64,000 nt of DNA, from the NCBI RefSeq assembly GCF_003860405.1, contig NZ_CP034170.1:3224001-3288000 (forward strand), in the 5' to 3' direction. This stretch comes from Nakamurella antarctica (GTDB lineage: Bacteria > Actinomycetota > Actinomycetes > Mycobacteriales > Nakamurellaceae). A model generated the notes under the pieces. The model ran no database searches. It saw only the letters and a program-made list of their open reading frames with translations, and was not told where the DNA came from. The position numbers and the translations under genes are program-made. This document shows positions 54,706 to 63,144 of the stretch, one piece after another (the first letter of the stretch is position 1; each line of letters opens with the position of its first letter).

Positions 54706-54731
54706 AGAGAGAGAGAGAGAGAGAGAGAGAG
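54706..54731. repeat. (AG)13 dinucleotide repeat
   Basis: Thirteen uninterrupted AG units between the small membrane protein and the HEPN gene. Rare in a GC-rich genome and prone to slippage. Confidence 0.95.
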
Positions 54732-54789
54732 TCGCCAACAGACTGTGGCACGGGACGCGTAGCGGATTTTGACATGGTGGACAGACTCG

Positions 54790-55260
54790 TCAGCGGAACA
54801 GTGGCAGCTGCTCCACCAACTCCCGCACCGGCTGTACCACCGCGCGAACCTGGTCGATGCGCTCCGACGCTTCTTCCGCGTTCACCGTCTCGGCTGTTCT
54901 CGTCAACGGCGGGAACTCCAACTCGTTGCGGGTGCGCCGCATGCGGGAGAAGAACCGGAACAGGTCACCAAACTGGGCCTGCACCGCATCCTGAAGCGTC
55001 GAGTGTCCGGCCTCGGTACCGCCCTTGACCCGCAACCCTTGCGCTGCCAGGAGCGCGTTGAGCAGGAACCTTGCTGCGTCGTAGGCCAGGGTGTAGGCGC
55101 TGTCGGGATCGGTTCTGGTCAGCAGCTGCGCCGAGCCGAGCTTCGTCTCCGTAGTCGCAATGAGGTCTTCGGTGCGTTCCGGATCGCCCGGTACGTGCTC
55201 GAGCTTGCCGTCAACAATCATGCGGGCCACCAGTTGCTGCCCCACAGGCCACGGTGCCAT
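54790..55260 (-). CDS. HEPN-domain protein, toxin partner of an MNT-HEPN system
   Basis: A 156-residue all-helical protein (TDPDSAYTLAYDAARFLLNALLAAQGLRVKGG, FSRMRRTRNELEF) of the HEPN type. The usual R(N)x4-6H RNase motif appears as RNELEFPP, without the His, so RNase activity is uncertain. Its ATG overlaps the stop of the nucleotidyltransferase gene by one base. Confidence 0.7.
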   Translation of the reverse strand: MAPWPVGQQLVARMIVDGKLEHVPGDPERTEDLIATTETKLGSAQLLTRTDPDSAYTLAYDAARFLLNALLAAQGLRVKGGTEAGHSTLQDAVQAQFGDLFRFFSRMRRTRNELEFPPLTRTAETVNAEEASERIDQVRAVVQPVRELVEQLPLFR

Positions 55261-55841
55261 CAGAGTGCACTCCTCAACGGGATGAGAGGTCGCGACTTGA
55301 TCTCACCAATGAACGGAGTTGCCGCGGCGTCCCAGTCTTCGCGGCTGATCCGGCGGATGTGAACCGGCCGATGCAGGCTCGCCTCGGCACGTTCGGCGAC
55401 GTCGTCGAGCGTGCTGAGCGGTACCGCGCCGATGACGATGACATCGACGTCCAGGGGGACCGGGCCGGGCTCTCCCGCGCGCCGCGCTGCCCATGAGCCG
55501 TAAATGTAGGCCTCGTCGGTGGCCGGGATGGTTTCGATCAGGCCGCGTAGCACCGGCTCCGGCCCGTAAGTGACGGCCATCAGTTCGGCCAGCGGCCTGT
55601 AAAGGGGGGTATCGGTGTTGGCTGACACATACTTGATGTTGCCGGTTCGCTGTTCAGTGACGATGCCAGCCGCAGCGAGACGGGCCACCTCCCGCTGGAC
55701 GCTCTGCACAGGCCGGCCGATGGTGTTGGACAGCGCGGTGACCGACCAGGACTCGTCGGGGTGTAGAAGCAAAAGTGCCAGGAGTTCGCCTTGCACTTCC
55801 GACCGCAGCAGCGGCAGCAGCGGCGAGGCTGATGTTCTCAT
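55260..55841 (-). CDS. Winged-helix plus MNT nucleotidyltransferase, antitoxin partner
   Basis: A 193-residue protein: N-terminal winged helix (LLALLLLHPDESWSVTALSNTIGRPVQSVQREVARLAAAG) joined to a minimal nucleotidyltransferase (YIYGSWAARRAGEPGPVPLDVDVIVIG: GS plus DxD). In MNT-HEPN systems the MNT part neutralises HEPN, in known cases by AMPylating it; here the winged helix adds DNA binding for autoregulation. ATG 55841 is chosen; GTG/ATG codons further upstream lie in the operator. Confidence 0.78.
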   Translation of the reverse strand: MRTSASPLLPLLRSEVQGELLALLLLHPDESWSVTALSNTIGRPVQSVQREVARLAAAGIVTEQRTGNIKYVSANTDTPLYRPLAELMAVTYGPEPVLRGLIETIPATDEAYIYGSWAARRAGEPGPVPLDVDVIVIGAVPLSTLDDVAERAEASLHRPVHIRRISREDWDAAATPFIGEIKSRPLIPLRSAL

Positions 55842-55867
55842 AAGACGGTATGTTACAACCATGTCTT
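55839..55867 (-). promoter_or_regulatory. Imperfect palindrome over the MNT-HEPN start (candidate operator)
   Basis: TAAGAC at one end and GTCTTA at the other frame a partly symmetric 28-base stretch touching the start codon, with TAACAT inside as a possible -10 box. The winged-helix antitoxin is the likely binder. The remaining 235 bases to 56102 show nothing that I can name. Confidence 0.5.
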
Positions 55868-56102
55868 AGGTGTTCACAACCGGTATGCCCCTGCCCTGCC
55901 GCAATGAGGGAGGTAGCATCCGCTCAATTCATCGTTCGGTACCCCCACCGGCTGGGATAGCCGCAATGCAAACGATCGTTACTGATACAACATTCAAGTG
56001 TCGATGTCCGAAGTGGCCTGCAAGGTCTGCCGTGTCATGGTCGGTGCTGTGCAGGCCAGTGCGGATATCTGAATGGTCGAAGTTCTCTGCGCTAGTGCTG
56101 TT

Positions 56103-56732
56103 TTATGATGAAGCTTGCGGCAACAAGGTCGAAGACGATGAGGTCATCGGTTCGTTGTTGAGTGCTCGTGACCTTCGGTAGAACGTCGCGCGGGACATCC
56201 CGAGGTCGCGCGTTACTTGGGCGGCTGGTGTGCCACTTTGGATGAGGCTGAGGGCGCTGCCGATCTGGCTGTCAGTGATGCGTCGAGGCCGACCGCCGAG
56301 GTTCTTGCCGGCCGCTTTGCGTTTGCTGATTGAGTCGGTGATGCGTTCACTTTTAATCTCGTGTTCCATCTGCGCCAGTGCAGCCATGATCGTGAACAGC
56401 ATCGACCCCATCGGTGATGACGTATCAACATCACCTCCGCCCAAGTTCAGAACACGCAGCCCAGCACCGCGTCCTCGCAGCTCGTCAGCGAACGCGAGCA
56501 TATTTTGCGTAGACCGGCCGAGCCGGTCAAGCGTCGTGATCACGAGGGTGTCGCCGTGGATTAGCGCATCGAGTGCTCGAGCGAACTGGGGACGCGATGC
56601 TTGCGCCCCGGAGACTCCGTGATCAACGTAGAGGTCATCGCGCCGAACCCCAGCGGATAGGAGGTCCGCTTCCTGGCGGTCAGTTGACTGCTGTTTCGTC
56701 CAAACACGCGCGTAGCCGATCAGCTTCGACAT
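56103..56732 (-). CDS. Serine recombinase with Trp in place of the catalytic Ser
   Basis: A 209-residue resolvase-type protein. The N-terminal motif reads IGYARVWTKQQ, where family members have YARVST; the codon is TGG instead of, for example, TCG. The other conserved parts are kept: LDRLGRS, MGSMLFTIMAALAQMEHEIKSERI, and the helix-turn-helix TPAAQVTRDLGMSRATFYRR. If the base is right, strand cleavage should be lost and the protein could only bind DNA. It starts 14 bases from palindromic site S4. Confidence 0.87.
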   Translation of the reverse strand: MSKLIGYARVWTKQQSTDRQEADLLSAGVRRDDLYVDHGVSGAQASRPQFARALDALIHGDTLVITTLDRLGRSTQNMLAFADELRGRGAGLRVLNLGGGDVDTSSPMGSMLFTIMAALAQMEHEIKSERITDSISKRKAAGKNLGGRPRRITDSQIGSALSLIQSGTPAAQVTRDLGMSRATFYRRSRALNNEPMTSSSSTLLPQASS

Positions 56733-56745
56733 GGTCTCCTCCGGG

Positions 56746-56809
56746 GTGTCTCATAAGTGATGGTGTGTCGACAGATTCAACCAGAAGGTTGCGAGACATA
56801 GTTACGAGA
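56746..56809. repeat. Palindromic site S4
   Basis: Left part GTGTCTCATAAGTGATGG, right part GGTTGCGAGACATAGTTACG. The outer left arm equals the outer arm of S2 and S6; the right part has the same two nested GGTTRCGAGA units as S2. The central bases differ. It lies directly upstream of the Trp-variant recombinase. Confidence 0.65.
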
Positions 56810-56884
56810 ATCGCTGCCTGTGGAAAGCACGCTCAACAGAGCGAAAACTGGACTGTCAGCACCACCGCCCTGGAGCGGTCGATG

Positions 56885-56916
56885 AGACACCTCGTATCCC
56901 TAGGATTGCCAGACGC
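56885..56916. repeat. Palindromic site S5 (core only)
   Basis: CCTCGTATCCCTAGGATTGC, with the CCCTAGG centre also found in S3, and CAGAC after it. In the 56733-57079 gap no gene is seen; sites S4 and S5 are its content. Confidence 0.55.
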
Positions 56917-57079
56917 TGCGATAGTGGAGTTCCCTCCTTGAGTTCATAACCTTAGCGCCCGATCATGCGGCTTGATGGCGGGCAGGGTAGAGGCACCACC
57001 GCTGCCCATGAACGCATCGACGCCAATGGTGGCGTGGGAGTGCCCGGTGGCCGCCCTGTGTGTGTGATTAAGTGGGGCG

Positions 57080-57486
57080 TCAGCTAGAAAGGTGGATCAA
57101 CCCGGCTGGTGTTGCACGAAATCCGCACGCCGCAATGTAGAACGCGGTCAGTGACGGCTCGAAATCGACGAATAGCCACTCGCATCCTGCCGCACTTGCT
57201 TCTTCAGCTGCTCGGGCGACGATGGCCACTCCGAGACCTTGTCGTCGGTGGGTTGGTCGAGTCCTCGTGTCGATGAGGAACGCATGCCCCCACCGTCCCA
57301 GGCAACGTTGACGAAGCCAACGAGTTGGTCGGCCGCAGTCCGAGCCGTCACCCACCCCAACGAATGTTCTCGCACCTGATCCCACCAACCAGCCTTAGGG
57401 GAGCCGCCGTGTGAGCGGGTTAGCTCACCAACTTCGCCGTCCGACACGGGCGCCCGCCACTCGATCTTTAGGTCTTTGTTCGACAT
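57080..57486 (-). pseudogene. GNAT N-acetyltransferase, one-base frameshift
   Basis: The first frame from ATG 57486 gives the N-terminal strands (IEWRAPVSDGEVGELTRSHGG, WVTARTAADQLVGFVNVAWDG). At the C run 57287-57291 homology moves to a second frame (HAFLIDTRTRPTHRRQGLGVAIVARAAEEA), where the acetyl-CoA loop is RRQGLG, and ends FYIAACGFRATPAGLIHL. One more G on the coding strand joins them into about 135 residues. Acceptor unknown. Confidence 0.8.
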
Positions 57487-57618
57487 CTCTCGAAGGTGTC
57501 GCGCGATGAGTCGCGGCGCAAGCTGAACATTTCCCGGGACTCACCTCACCACCGGGGAATGCGAGCGACCTGCGGTACACGATCGCCGTTGCCGTTCCTT
57601 AGCGGGCAAACAAGCAGC

Positions 57619-58158
57619 CTATTGTTCAGCTCCTCCCCATCCAGAGATTGCCTTGACTTCGGTCGCAATGGCGCAGACTTCGCGTCGGTCGGTGGATATA
57701 CGGTGCACCGCCGACGACGCGTTGAGCTGAAGTTTCGCCGCAGCTGCCTTACTGCGCTTGATTGCATCTTCTAACCCTGACCCGATTTCGCGTTGCGCCA
57801 ACCGATCGGCAGCGGTGGAATCGTTCGCCGTGAGGAGCGCACCTATTGCGCTGACATCCGCACCGAGGGCTGCGGACAGACTCGGCATCTCCAGCACGCT
57901 CACAGTGTTTGTGAAGATCAAGCGCGAGTAACCTGCAGCTCGGTAGTTTCTCCACATCGCGGCAAGGTTTTGTTCGGCGAGATCGATGCCGTCCCGCCAG
58001 GGCTCGGGATGCGCCTGATCAAGGTTGTCGCCCTCGATCAGAGCATGGACGATGTCCTCAATCGCAAACAACCGCGAGAGTTCCGCAGCTACTGAGGTTT
58101 TCCCAACTCCAGAGCGCCCACTGATGAAAATCACCTCGGTCGTTTTCGCTGGTTGCAT
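57619..58158 (-). CDS. P-loop kinase-like ATPase
   Basis: A 179-residue nucleoside/adenylate-kinase-like protein. Walker A ISGRSGVGKTSVAAEL; the second acidic position is ALIEGDNLDQAHP; the lid-like basic part is RLAQREIGS. It resembles shikimate/gluconate-kinase-type or aminoglycoside-phosphotransferase-like AAA kinases often carried as accessory genes. Start at ATG 58158 (MQPAKTTEVIF). Substrate unknown. Confidence 0.72.
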   Translation of the reverse strand: MQPAKTTEVIFISGRSGVGKTSVAAELSRLFAIEDIVHALIEGDNLDQAHPEPWRDGIDLAEQNLAAMWRNYRAAGYSRLIFTNTVSVLEMPSLSAALGADVSAIGALLTANDSTAADRLAQREIGSGLEDAIKRSKAAAAKLQLNASSAVHRISTDRREVCAIATEVKAISGWGGAEQ

Positions 58159-58261
58159 TCCCTTAGCGTGACACGGTGCGGCGCAAATGGTCCTGATCAA
58201 TATGAACGAGCAGCGCCCAAGCCCATCGCCACGTAACCGGGCGCCCTCAGGTCCTGAGTAA

Positions 58262-58512
58262 AAGGTGCTCATCGGTGATAGTTACGACAACGCGTTGGCC
58301 GAAACCGTGAACGGTCTTACAAAGCTGAGTTGGTGTACTGGGAAGGGCTGTGGCGCAACGCATCTGACCTAGAACTGTCGACCGTTGGATGAGTCGACTG
58401 GTTCAACAACACCAGCATCCACTCAGCCCTGGGCTACCGGACACCGCCCGAGGCCGAAGTTGAGTACTACAGTCAGCAAAATACTCCCGCCGAGCATCAG
58501 CTTGTTGGGTAA
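58262..58512 (+). mobile_element. IS3-family transposase C-terminal remnant
   Basis: YDNALAETVNGL, then a frame slip, KAELVYWEG, a stop in place of Trp, then VDWFNNTSIHSALGYRTPPEAEVEYY ending at TAA 58510-58512. This is the end of an IS3 OrfB integrase domain, decayed. Confidence 0.82.
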
Positions 58513-58544
58513 ACCATCCTCCACAAAACCCGGGGTGAATCACA

Positions 58545-58823
58545 TTGCGAACCAAAGCCACCCCGACCATCGACCGCACAGGTGACACCCACGACCGGGT
58601 CCGTGAGGACCGGGTCAACAAATCAGGCACCATCACCCTGCGCCACAACGGGAAGCTGCACCACATCGGAGTCGGCCGAACCTACGCCGGAACCTACGTC
58701 ACAGTGCTCATCCAAGACCGAGACATCACCATCGCCGAAACCACCACCGGGCAGCTCATCCGAGAACTGATACTGGACCCCACCCGCGACTACCAACCCA
58801 CCCGCCAAACAAAAAACTCCTGA
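58545..58823 (+). mobile_element. IS481-family transposase C-terminal part
   Basis: An open frame of 92 residues: [55 protein letters not shown]. This matches the small C-terminal domain of actinobacterial IS481 transposases; the DDE core is missing. Confidence 0.82.
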
Positions 58824-58871
58824 ACCTACAAAACGTAGGTTCAGGAGTTTCCGATGTCCTGAGACATCACA
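58814..58871 (+). terminator. Hairpin and IS481 terminal repeat
   Basis: A perfect 16-bp stem (58814-58829 with 58835-58850, loop AAAAC) follows the IS481 end and looks like an intrinsic terminator. Next, 58851-58871 (CCGATGTCCTGAGACATCAC) has the form of an IS481 terminal repeat. Rhs sequence of module f starts directly after it, so the IS interrupted that gene. Confidence 0.75.
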
Positions 58872-58872
58872 G

Positions 58873-59902
58873 TTCCGGTGGGACGGTCACCATCACCTAC
58901 ATTCGGGACACCGCAGACCGGGTCACCGCGAGGATCATCGCCGGTTCCGCCACCCCGGCGGAGAATGGCACTTTCCTGTACGGGTTCACCTCCACCGATG
59001 ATTCCGCTGACCTGGACCTCGGCGCCGGCAACGTCATGATCACCCGAATCAATAGCCTCCCCGGGGGTGTGACATACACAAAGAACTACCAAACCGTCGC
59101 AGATAGCAGGTGGCATTACCCGAACATTCACGGCGACAACATCATCACCACCCTGCCCACCGGAACCATCGACGGGACGGTGAAGGTCTACGACCCCTAC
59201 GGCGCCCCCATCACCACCGGCGGAACCCCAGACTTCGACGCTGTCCCGAACACCAACCCCTCCGCCTACGACACGGGGTGGCTCGGTCAGCACCAACGGA
59301 TGGCCGAACACACCGCCAACCTCACCTACACCCACATGGGCGCCCGCGTTTACGACCCCACCACCGGCCGGTTCAACAGCATCGACCCCGTCGCCGGCGG
59401 CGGCGCCAACGACTACGCCTACCCCACCGACCCCATCAACATGACAGACCTCGACGGCCGCTTCTGGTGGTGGGTACCTATAGCAACGTATCGAGTGTAT
59501 AAAGCAATCAAAGCCGGTCCGCCAAAGCCGACCGGAGTGATAACCAAAGGCAATGCGCTAGGTAAAGTCCTCAGTAAGATGGAAGTCGGTGGGGTGTATG
59601 TTTCCCGTCATTCAAACAAATGGCCAGGCATATCTTGGGGTTACCAAATAAACTACGCGGTAAATAAGAACGGGTTAGGAGGTATAGTATGGAAATATGG
59701 CATTACATCAGTGGATTCAGCACCGAATGAGAGGGCCGACTCTCAAAAGCCTACGTGTGAAAGGCGGACTGGCACAAAATGCAGAGTTGCTTACCAAATT
59801 ACTTTTCCAAATAGGCAAGCTGCCAGAAATTGGGAGCTAGGTATTTGTGGCGCTTATCTGAGTAGATACGGCGGAGTTCCGCCAGGTTCTACTCGATGCT
59901 AA
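58873..59902 (+). pseudogene. Rhs orphan module f: core end plus tail
   Basis: Opposite strand to the other modules. Core from [14 protein letters not shown] (start cut by IS481) through [15 protein letters not shown] to [19 protein letters not shown]. The tail from [21 protein letters not shown] is homologous to module e, with a few more residues in the middle ([17 protein letters not shown]) and the same [12 protein letters not shown] end. No frame break from core to tail. Confidence 0.83.
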
Positions 59903-59932
59903 TGGTTAAGAAAATTGCAAGGGGTTGTGTAA

Positions 59933-60640
59933 ATGAAATACCCACGAAGGCTAAAATCAATAGACCTCTATCCCAACCCTTTCCCAGATGGAAACGCTCC
60001 CACTGCGAAGGAAGAACAATATAACTGGGTTTCGCATACGGTTGTGAATTTATACAATCGGCAACTTACCAAACTGGGGGGTGTTCCTGCCATGGCATCG
60101 CACCTGCGTGTATTTATCCGGGAGAACCAAGACAATTTACGATTAGGTGACCCTATCATTCGAACAGATCTGGGCGTCTTCGAAGCGGCCTTCTCCGGCA
60201 TCGATGAAGAGGCGCGGACCTTGATCGGCTTCGAGCGGAATTTGTACCTGTTGAACTGGCTTCAAAACATTCTGCTGACCATGGCAAAGGCGCGAGATTG
60301 GGATAGAACAATCTTGGACAAAGCCTATCAAGGATGTATAGATGAGGGCCTCGAATTTACCTTGGAATCAAAACCCAAACTAAGCCCAGATCGAAAGTAT
60401 AAATCCAGTTTCAAAATTGCTTTTGATGATTTAGATACAGTAGTCAGTCTAAGAGTTTTGACCAGGTCTGGCATTGAAGTCGCAGCGCAGCAAGCGCGGG
60501 ATCGGAACTCAATAATGGCTCCCTGGGCGATGCGTGAACTGATTGCGAGAGCAACTTGGCGAAATACTGGTATCGAAGAGAAGCCATGGATTTTCTCGAG
60601 CGGTTGGTTGGGGTGGCACTTCAGTGTCGAGGTCGGATAA
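59933..60640 (+). CDS. Candidate immunity protein of Rhs module f
   Basis: A 235-residue protein, paralogue of 52587-53294: same length, same start (MK-PR-LKSIDL) and end (GWLGWHFSVEVG), with many changes in the middle (EEARTLIGFERNLYLLNW). Such divergence fits immunity proteins tuned to slightly different toxin tails. Confidence 0.7.
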   Translation: MKYPRRLKSIDLYPNPFPDGNAPTAKEEQYNWVSHTVVNLYNRQLTKLGGVPAMASHLRVFIRENQDNLRLGDPIIRTDLGVFEAAFSGIDEEARTLIGFERNLYLLNWLQNILLTMAKARDWDRTILDKAYQGCIDEGLEFTLESKPKLSPDRKYKSSFKIAFDDLDTVVSLRVLTRSGIEVAAQQARDRNSIMAPWAMRELIARATWRNTGIEEKPWIFSSGWLGWHFSVEVG

Positions 60641-60649
60641 CCCATGGTG

Positions 60650-60880
60650 GTCAAACTATTTTTAACTATTGATTTGAACTGCTTACTTGCATCTCTACTG
60701 AATTATCCACCAATAAGCGCCAACGTGAGGTTGGGGTTGCAGTCTGTTGCTGAGATGTTGGGTCGTTGTGAGGGGCGGTGTCATACCCTCGAAGCATCAG
60801 CCCAATGAAGGGCGGTGTAGAGCCAGTTGATCTGAAATGGGTGCTGGGTTGATGCGCAGGGCTGTGACTTTTAGCGCCCG
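60650..60880. repeat. Inverted copy of the 52.38-52.59 kb segment
   Basis: Matches the reverse complement of 52376-52586 by eye (for example CACCAATAAGCGCCAACGTG). It completes the right arm of the large inverted repeat. In 60641-61077 no gene is seen beyond this. Confidence 0.75.
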
Positions 60881-61077
60881 CGCGAGGATGGGCGGCTGGT
60901 TTATATCTTGTCCCTCCCCTGCGCTCTGGTGGGTTTCGCGAGCCTGCCAGGAGTGATACTGGCTTGAAGTGGATGGCACCTCCACTCGGTCCTGAATCGG
61001 TGCCGAGACTCACCTTGGGTAATTACATGCCTACCCGTCGAGCGCTAGCCCACCTCGTCCAAATCGTTTAGGGATCC

Positions 61078-61697
61078 CTATCCGATACTGGTTTTCGGGG
61101 GTTCGACCTGCTGGTCGAGGTGTCGGTAGATGGTGGGTCTGGTGACGCCGAATTCGGCGGCGATTTGGGCGACCGTGTATTTGGTTTTGCCGTCTTCGGC
61201 GAGTTCGTCGTACATCTGTTGGGCCATTTTGATTTGGCGTGGTCCGAGTTTGGGTTTTTGGCCGCCGACCCGGCCGCGGGCCCTAGCCGCGGCGAGTCCG
61301 TCGCGGGTGCGTTCTGACATGAGGGCGTGCTCGAATTCGGCTATTGATCCGAGTATTTGGAAGAACATCCGGCCGACTGCGGTGGAGGTGTCGATGCCTT
61401 GGTCCAGAACGACAGGTCGATTCCGCAGTCCTGGAGTTGTTTGGACAGCTCGAGCAAATGGTCTAGGGATCTGCCGAGCCGGTCGAGTTTGGTGATGACG
61501 ATCTGATCACCGGCGCGGTTGGCCGACAGCAATGCTGCTTTGTCCAACTGCGGGCGGCGGGCCAGTTTGGCGCTGGCTTTGTCGAGGTAAATCTCATCGC
61601 AGCCGGCGGCAGTGAGGGCGTCGTATTGGGCTTCTGGGTGTTGGTCCCGGGTGGAGACCCGTCCGTAGCCGATTCGCAGCTGTTTGATGTATCGCAA
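61078..61697 (-). pseudogene. Serine recombinase, one-base frameshift
   Basis: The first frame has the catalytic Ser in IGYGRVSTRDQ and LDRLGRSLDHLLELSKQL. One base is missing near 61413; the second frame continues VVLDQGIDTSTAVGRMFFQILGSIAEFEHAL, then MSERTRDGLAAARARGRVGG and the helix-turn-helix YTVAQIAAEFGVTRPTIYRHL. Joined it is a full resolvase of about 206 residues. It lies beside the palindromic sites of the cassette-like array. Confidence 0.85.
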
Positions 61698-61821
61698 ACG
61701 AGGGAGTGCGTGGCATAGGCGCGGACACGGGTTGGGTTACAACATCGACCTGCGGCGATGGCATGGCTTGATGTCGATGTTCGAACTGGTCTGCACGAAT
61801 GTTCGAAGTCGACTGCACGGC

Positions 61822-61881
61822 ACGCTCGTATCGGTATGTCTTGATTCCCATGGGTTTGGAGGCAGTTGGGTTTCGAGACAC
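61822..61881. repeat. Palindromic site S1
   Basis: Centre CCCATGGG at 61847-61854, flanked by TGTCTTGATT on the left and GGTTTGGAGGCAGTTGGGTT on the right, then TCGAGACACA. The right half lines up with S2 without gaps (GGGTT..GAGGCA...GGTT..GAGACACA). Content of the 61698-61987 gap. Confidence 0.7.
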
Positions 61882-61987
61882 AACCGTGACGGGGGCGGGT
61901 ATTCTTCCAGCGATCTGGTGGTTTCTACCTGACATACCGTCGGATTAGAAATGCAATAGACCCCCGATGGGGAGGGAAGGTTTAATA

Positions 61988-62368
61988 ATGGGCCCCAGTC
62001 AACTTGACGACGTGTACAGCGCATTGCGAGGAATCATGCTGAAGCACGCTAAGGATCTTGTTGCGGCAACGGATTCTTCAGGGCATCTCTCGATAGAGGC
62101 CAAAGAACCTGGCGGCAATGGAATGAGGTCTTGGTACGGGGGCGTCCAGACGAAAAAAAACTATGTGAGCTATCACCTGATGGCCGTGTACGAGGACCCT
62201 GAGCTGCTGAACGATATCTCCACGAAACTTCGCGTACGCATGCAGGGAAAGTCTTGTTTTAACTTCAACGCGCTGAACGACGAGCTATTCGCTGAACTCG
62301 ATGCGCTTACAGGGGTGGGATTCTGCGAGTTCGCATTGCGTCACAACCCGCCCACGGAGATTCAGTAG
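61988..62368 (+). CDS. Hypothetical protein (cassette gene 1)
   Basis: A 126-residue soluble protein from ATG 61988, with GGGAAGG upstream. Mixed alpha-beta pattern (LDDVYSALRGIMLKHAKDLV, KNYVSYHLMAVYEDPELL, SCFNFNALNDELFAELDAL), like small proteins of the YdhG/DUF1801 type, but I cannot name it. It lies alone between sites S1 and S3 on the same scale as the other two cassettes. Confidence 0.65.
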   Translation: MGPSQLDDVYSALRGIMLKHAKDLVAATDSSGHLSIEAKEPGGNGMRSWYGGVQTKKNYVSYHLMAVYEDPELLNDISTKLRVRMQGKSCFNFNALNDELFAELDALTGVGFCEFALRHNPPTEIQ

Positions 62369-62504
62369 GCATCGGGCGCCGGTAGCTGGCGCCGCCCTCT
62401 TGAGGGCTAGCTCGCCGCCGTGTCGAAGTGCCTTCTACCTAACATTCCGAGCTGTCCGGTTACATCAATGTGTTCGCTTATTCTCGCATCTGCTCGTGGT
62501 ACCC

Positions 62505-62535
62505 GGATTCGCGTAACCCTAGGGTTGCGAGACAG
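62505..62535. repeat. Palindromic site S3
   Basis: GATTCGCGTAACCC, centre CCCTAGGG (62518-62523 region), then GGTTGCGAGACA. Inner arms match S2 (CGTAACCC and GGGTTACGAG). Outer arms are weak. It lies between cassette genes 1 and 2. Confidence 0.62.
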
Positions 62536-62684
62536 TAGTGAGCTGTTTCGCAGGAAGCCCCGGTCCTGGAATGAACCTGCGGTCGCCGACCTGTGACCTA
62601 AGGATTTGCCAGTTGGGTTCGGTTTGCAGGACGAGGGGTGCTGGCGGCCGGGGAACACAGGTGGGCCATCCAGAACAGAAGGTG

Positions 62685-63053
62685 CTAGTCCACAGAATTA
62701 ACGTGGAAGTAGCCCACCACTCTGCGACCTTCAGCGATTGCCAGAAGAGTCCCAGGGCGGACGCGCTGTGCACCACGATTCTTCACGATCGACCATGACG
62801 CGTCCGCAACGGAAAGCCATGCAGTCGGATCCTCGGCTCGCACCACGAACCCGGCTAGCCCAGTCTCGAAGGAGTGCGGCGGTACGTACGCATTGGCGAT
62901 GTACACCTCGCCGGTAGGTGTTGGAGGCGGCCCCGTGTCGCGACCGCCCTGCGAGGAAGTCAGCCAAACGACGCGGCCGTGAAAGGGTGTGGGGCCTGAG
63001 TAGTGCACGCCCGAAGTATCCCGCATCCCGCTTGGTGCATGGGTCTGCTGCAC
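62685..63053 (-). CDS. Hypothetical protein (cassette gene 2)
   Basis: A 122-residue protein (start GTG 63053 or ATG 63026). Pattern of a beta-rich fold: SGPTPFHGRVVWLTSSQGG, VYIANAYVPPHSFETGLAGFVVRA, GTLLAIAEGRRVVGYFHV. It recalls hypothetical proteins of actinobacteria; function unknown. It runs against the direction of cassette genes 1 and 3. Confidence 0.65.
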   Translation of the reverse strand: MQQTHAPSGMRDTSGVHYSGPTPFHGRVVWLTSSQGGRDTGPPPTPTGEVYIANAYVPPHSFETGLAGFVVRAEDPTAWLSVADASWSIVKNRGAQRVRPGTLLAIAEGRRVVGYFHVNSVD

Positions 63054-63144
63054 GATCCGGTGTCACCGCGGCTGGGGTCTCCAAATCAGTGCGTCGCGCC
63101 CCCGCAGGCAAGGCGTGGGGAGCTTTGCGCGATGGATGGCACAT

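Noticed and set aside
58545-58823. Independent small gene
   Set aside because: Its sequence is the C-terminal domain of IS481 transposases and it ends at an IS terminal repeat.
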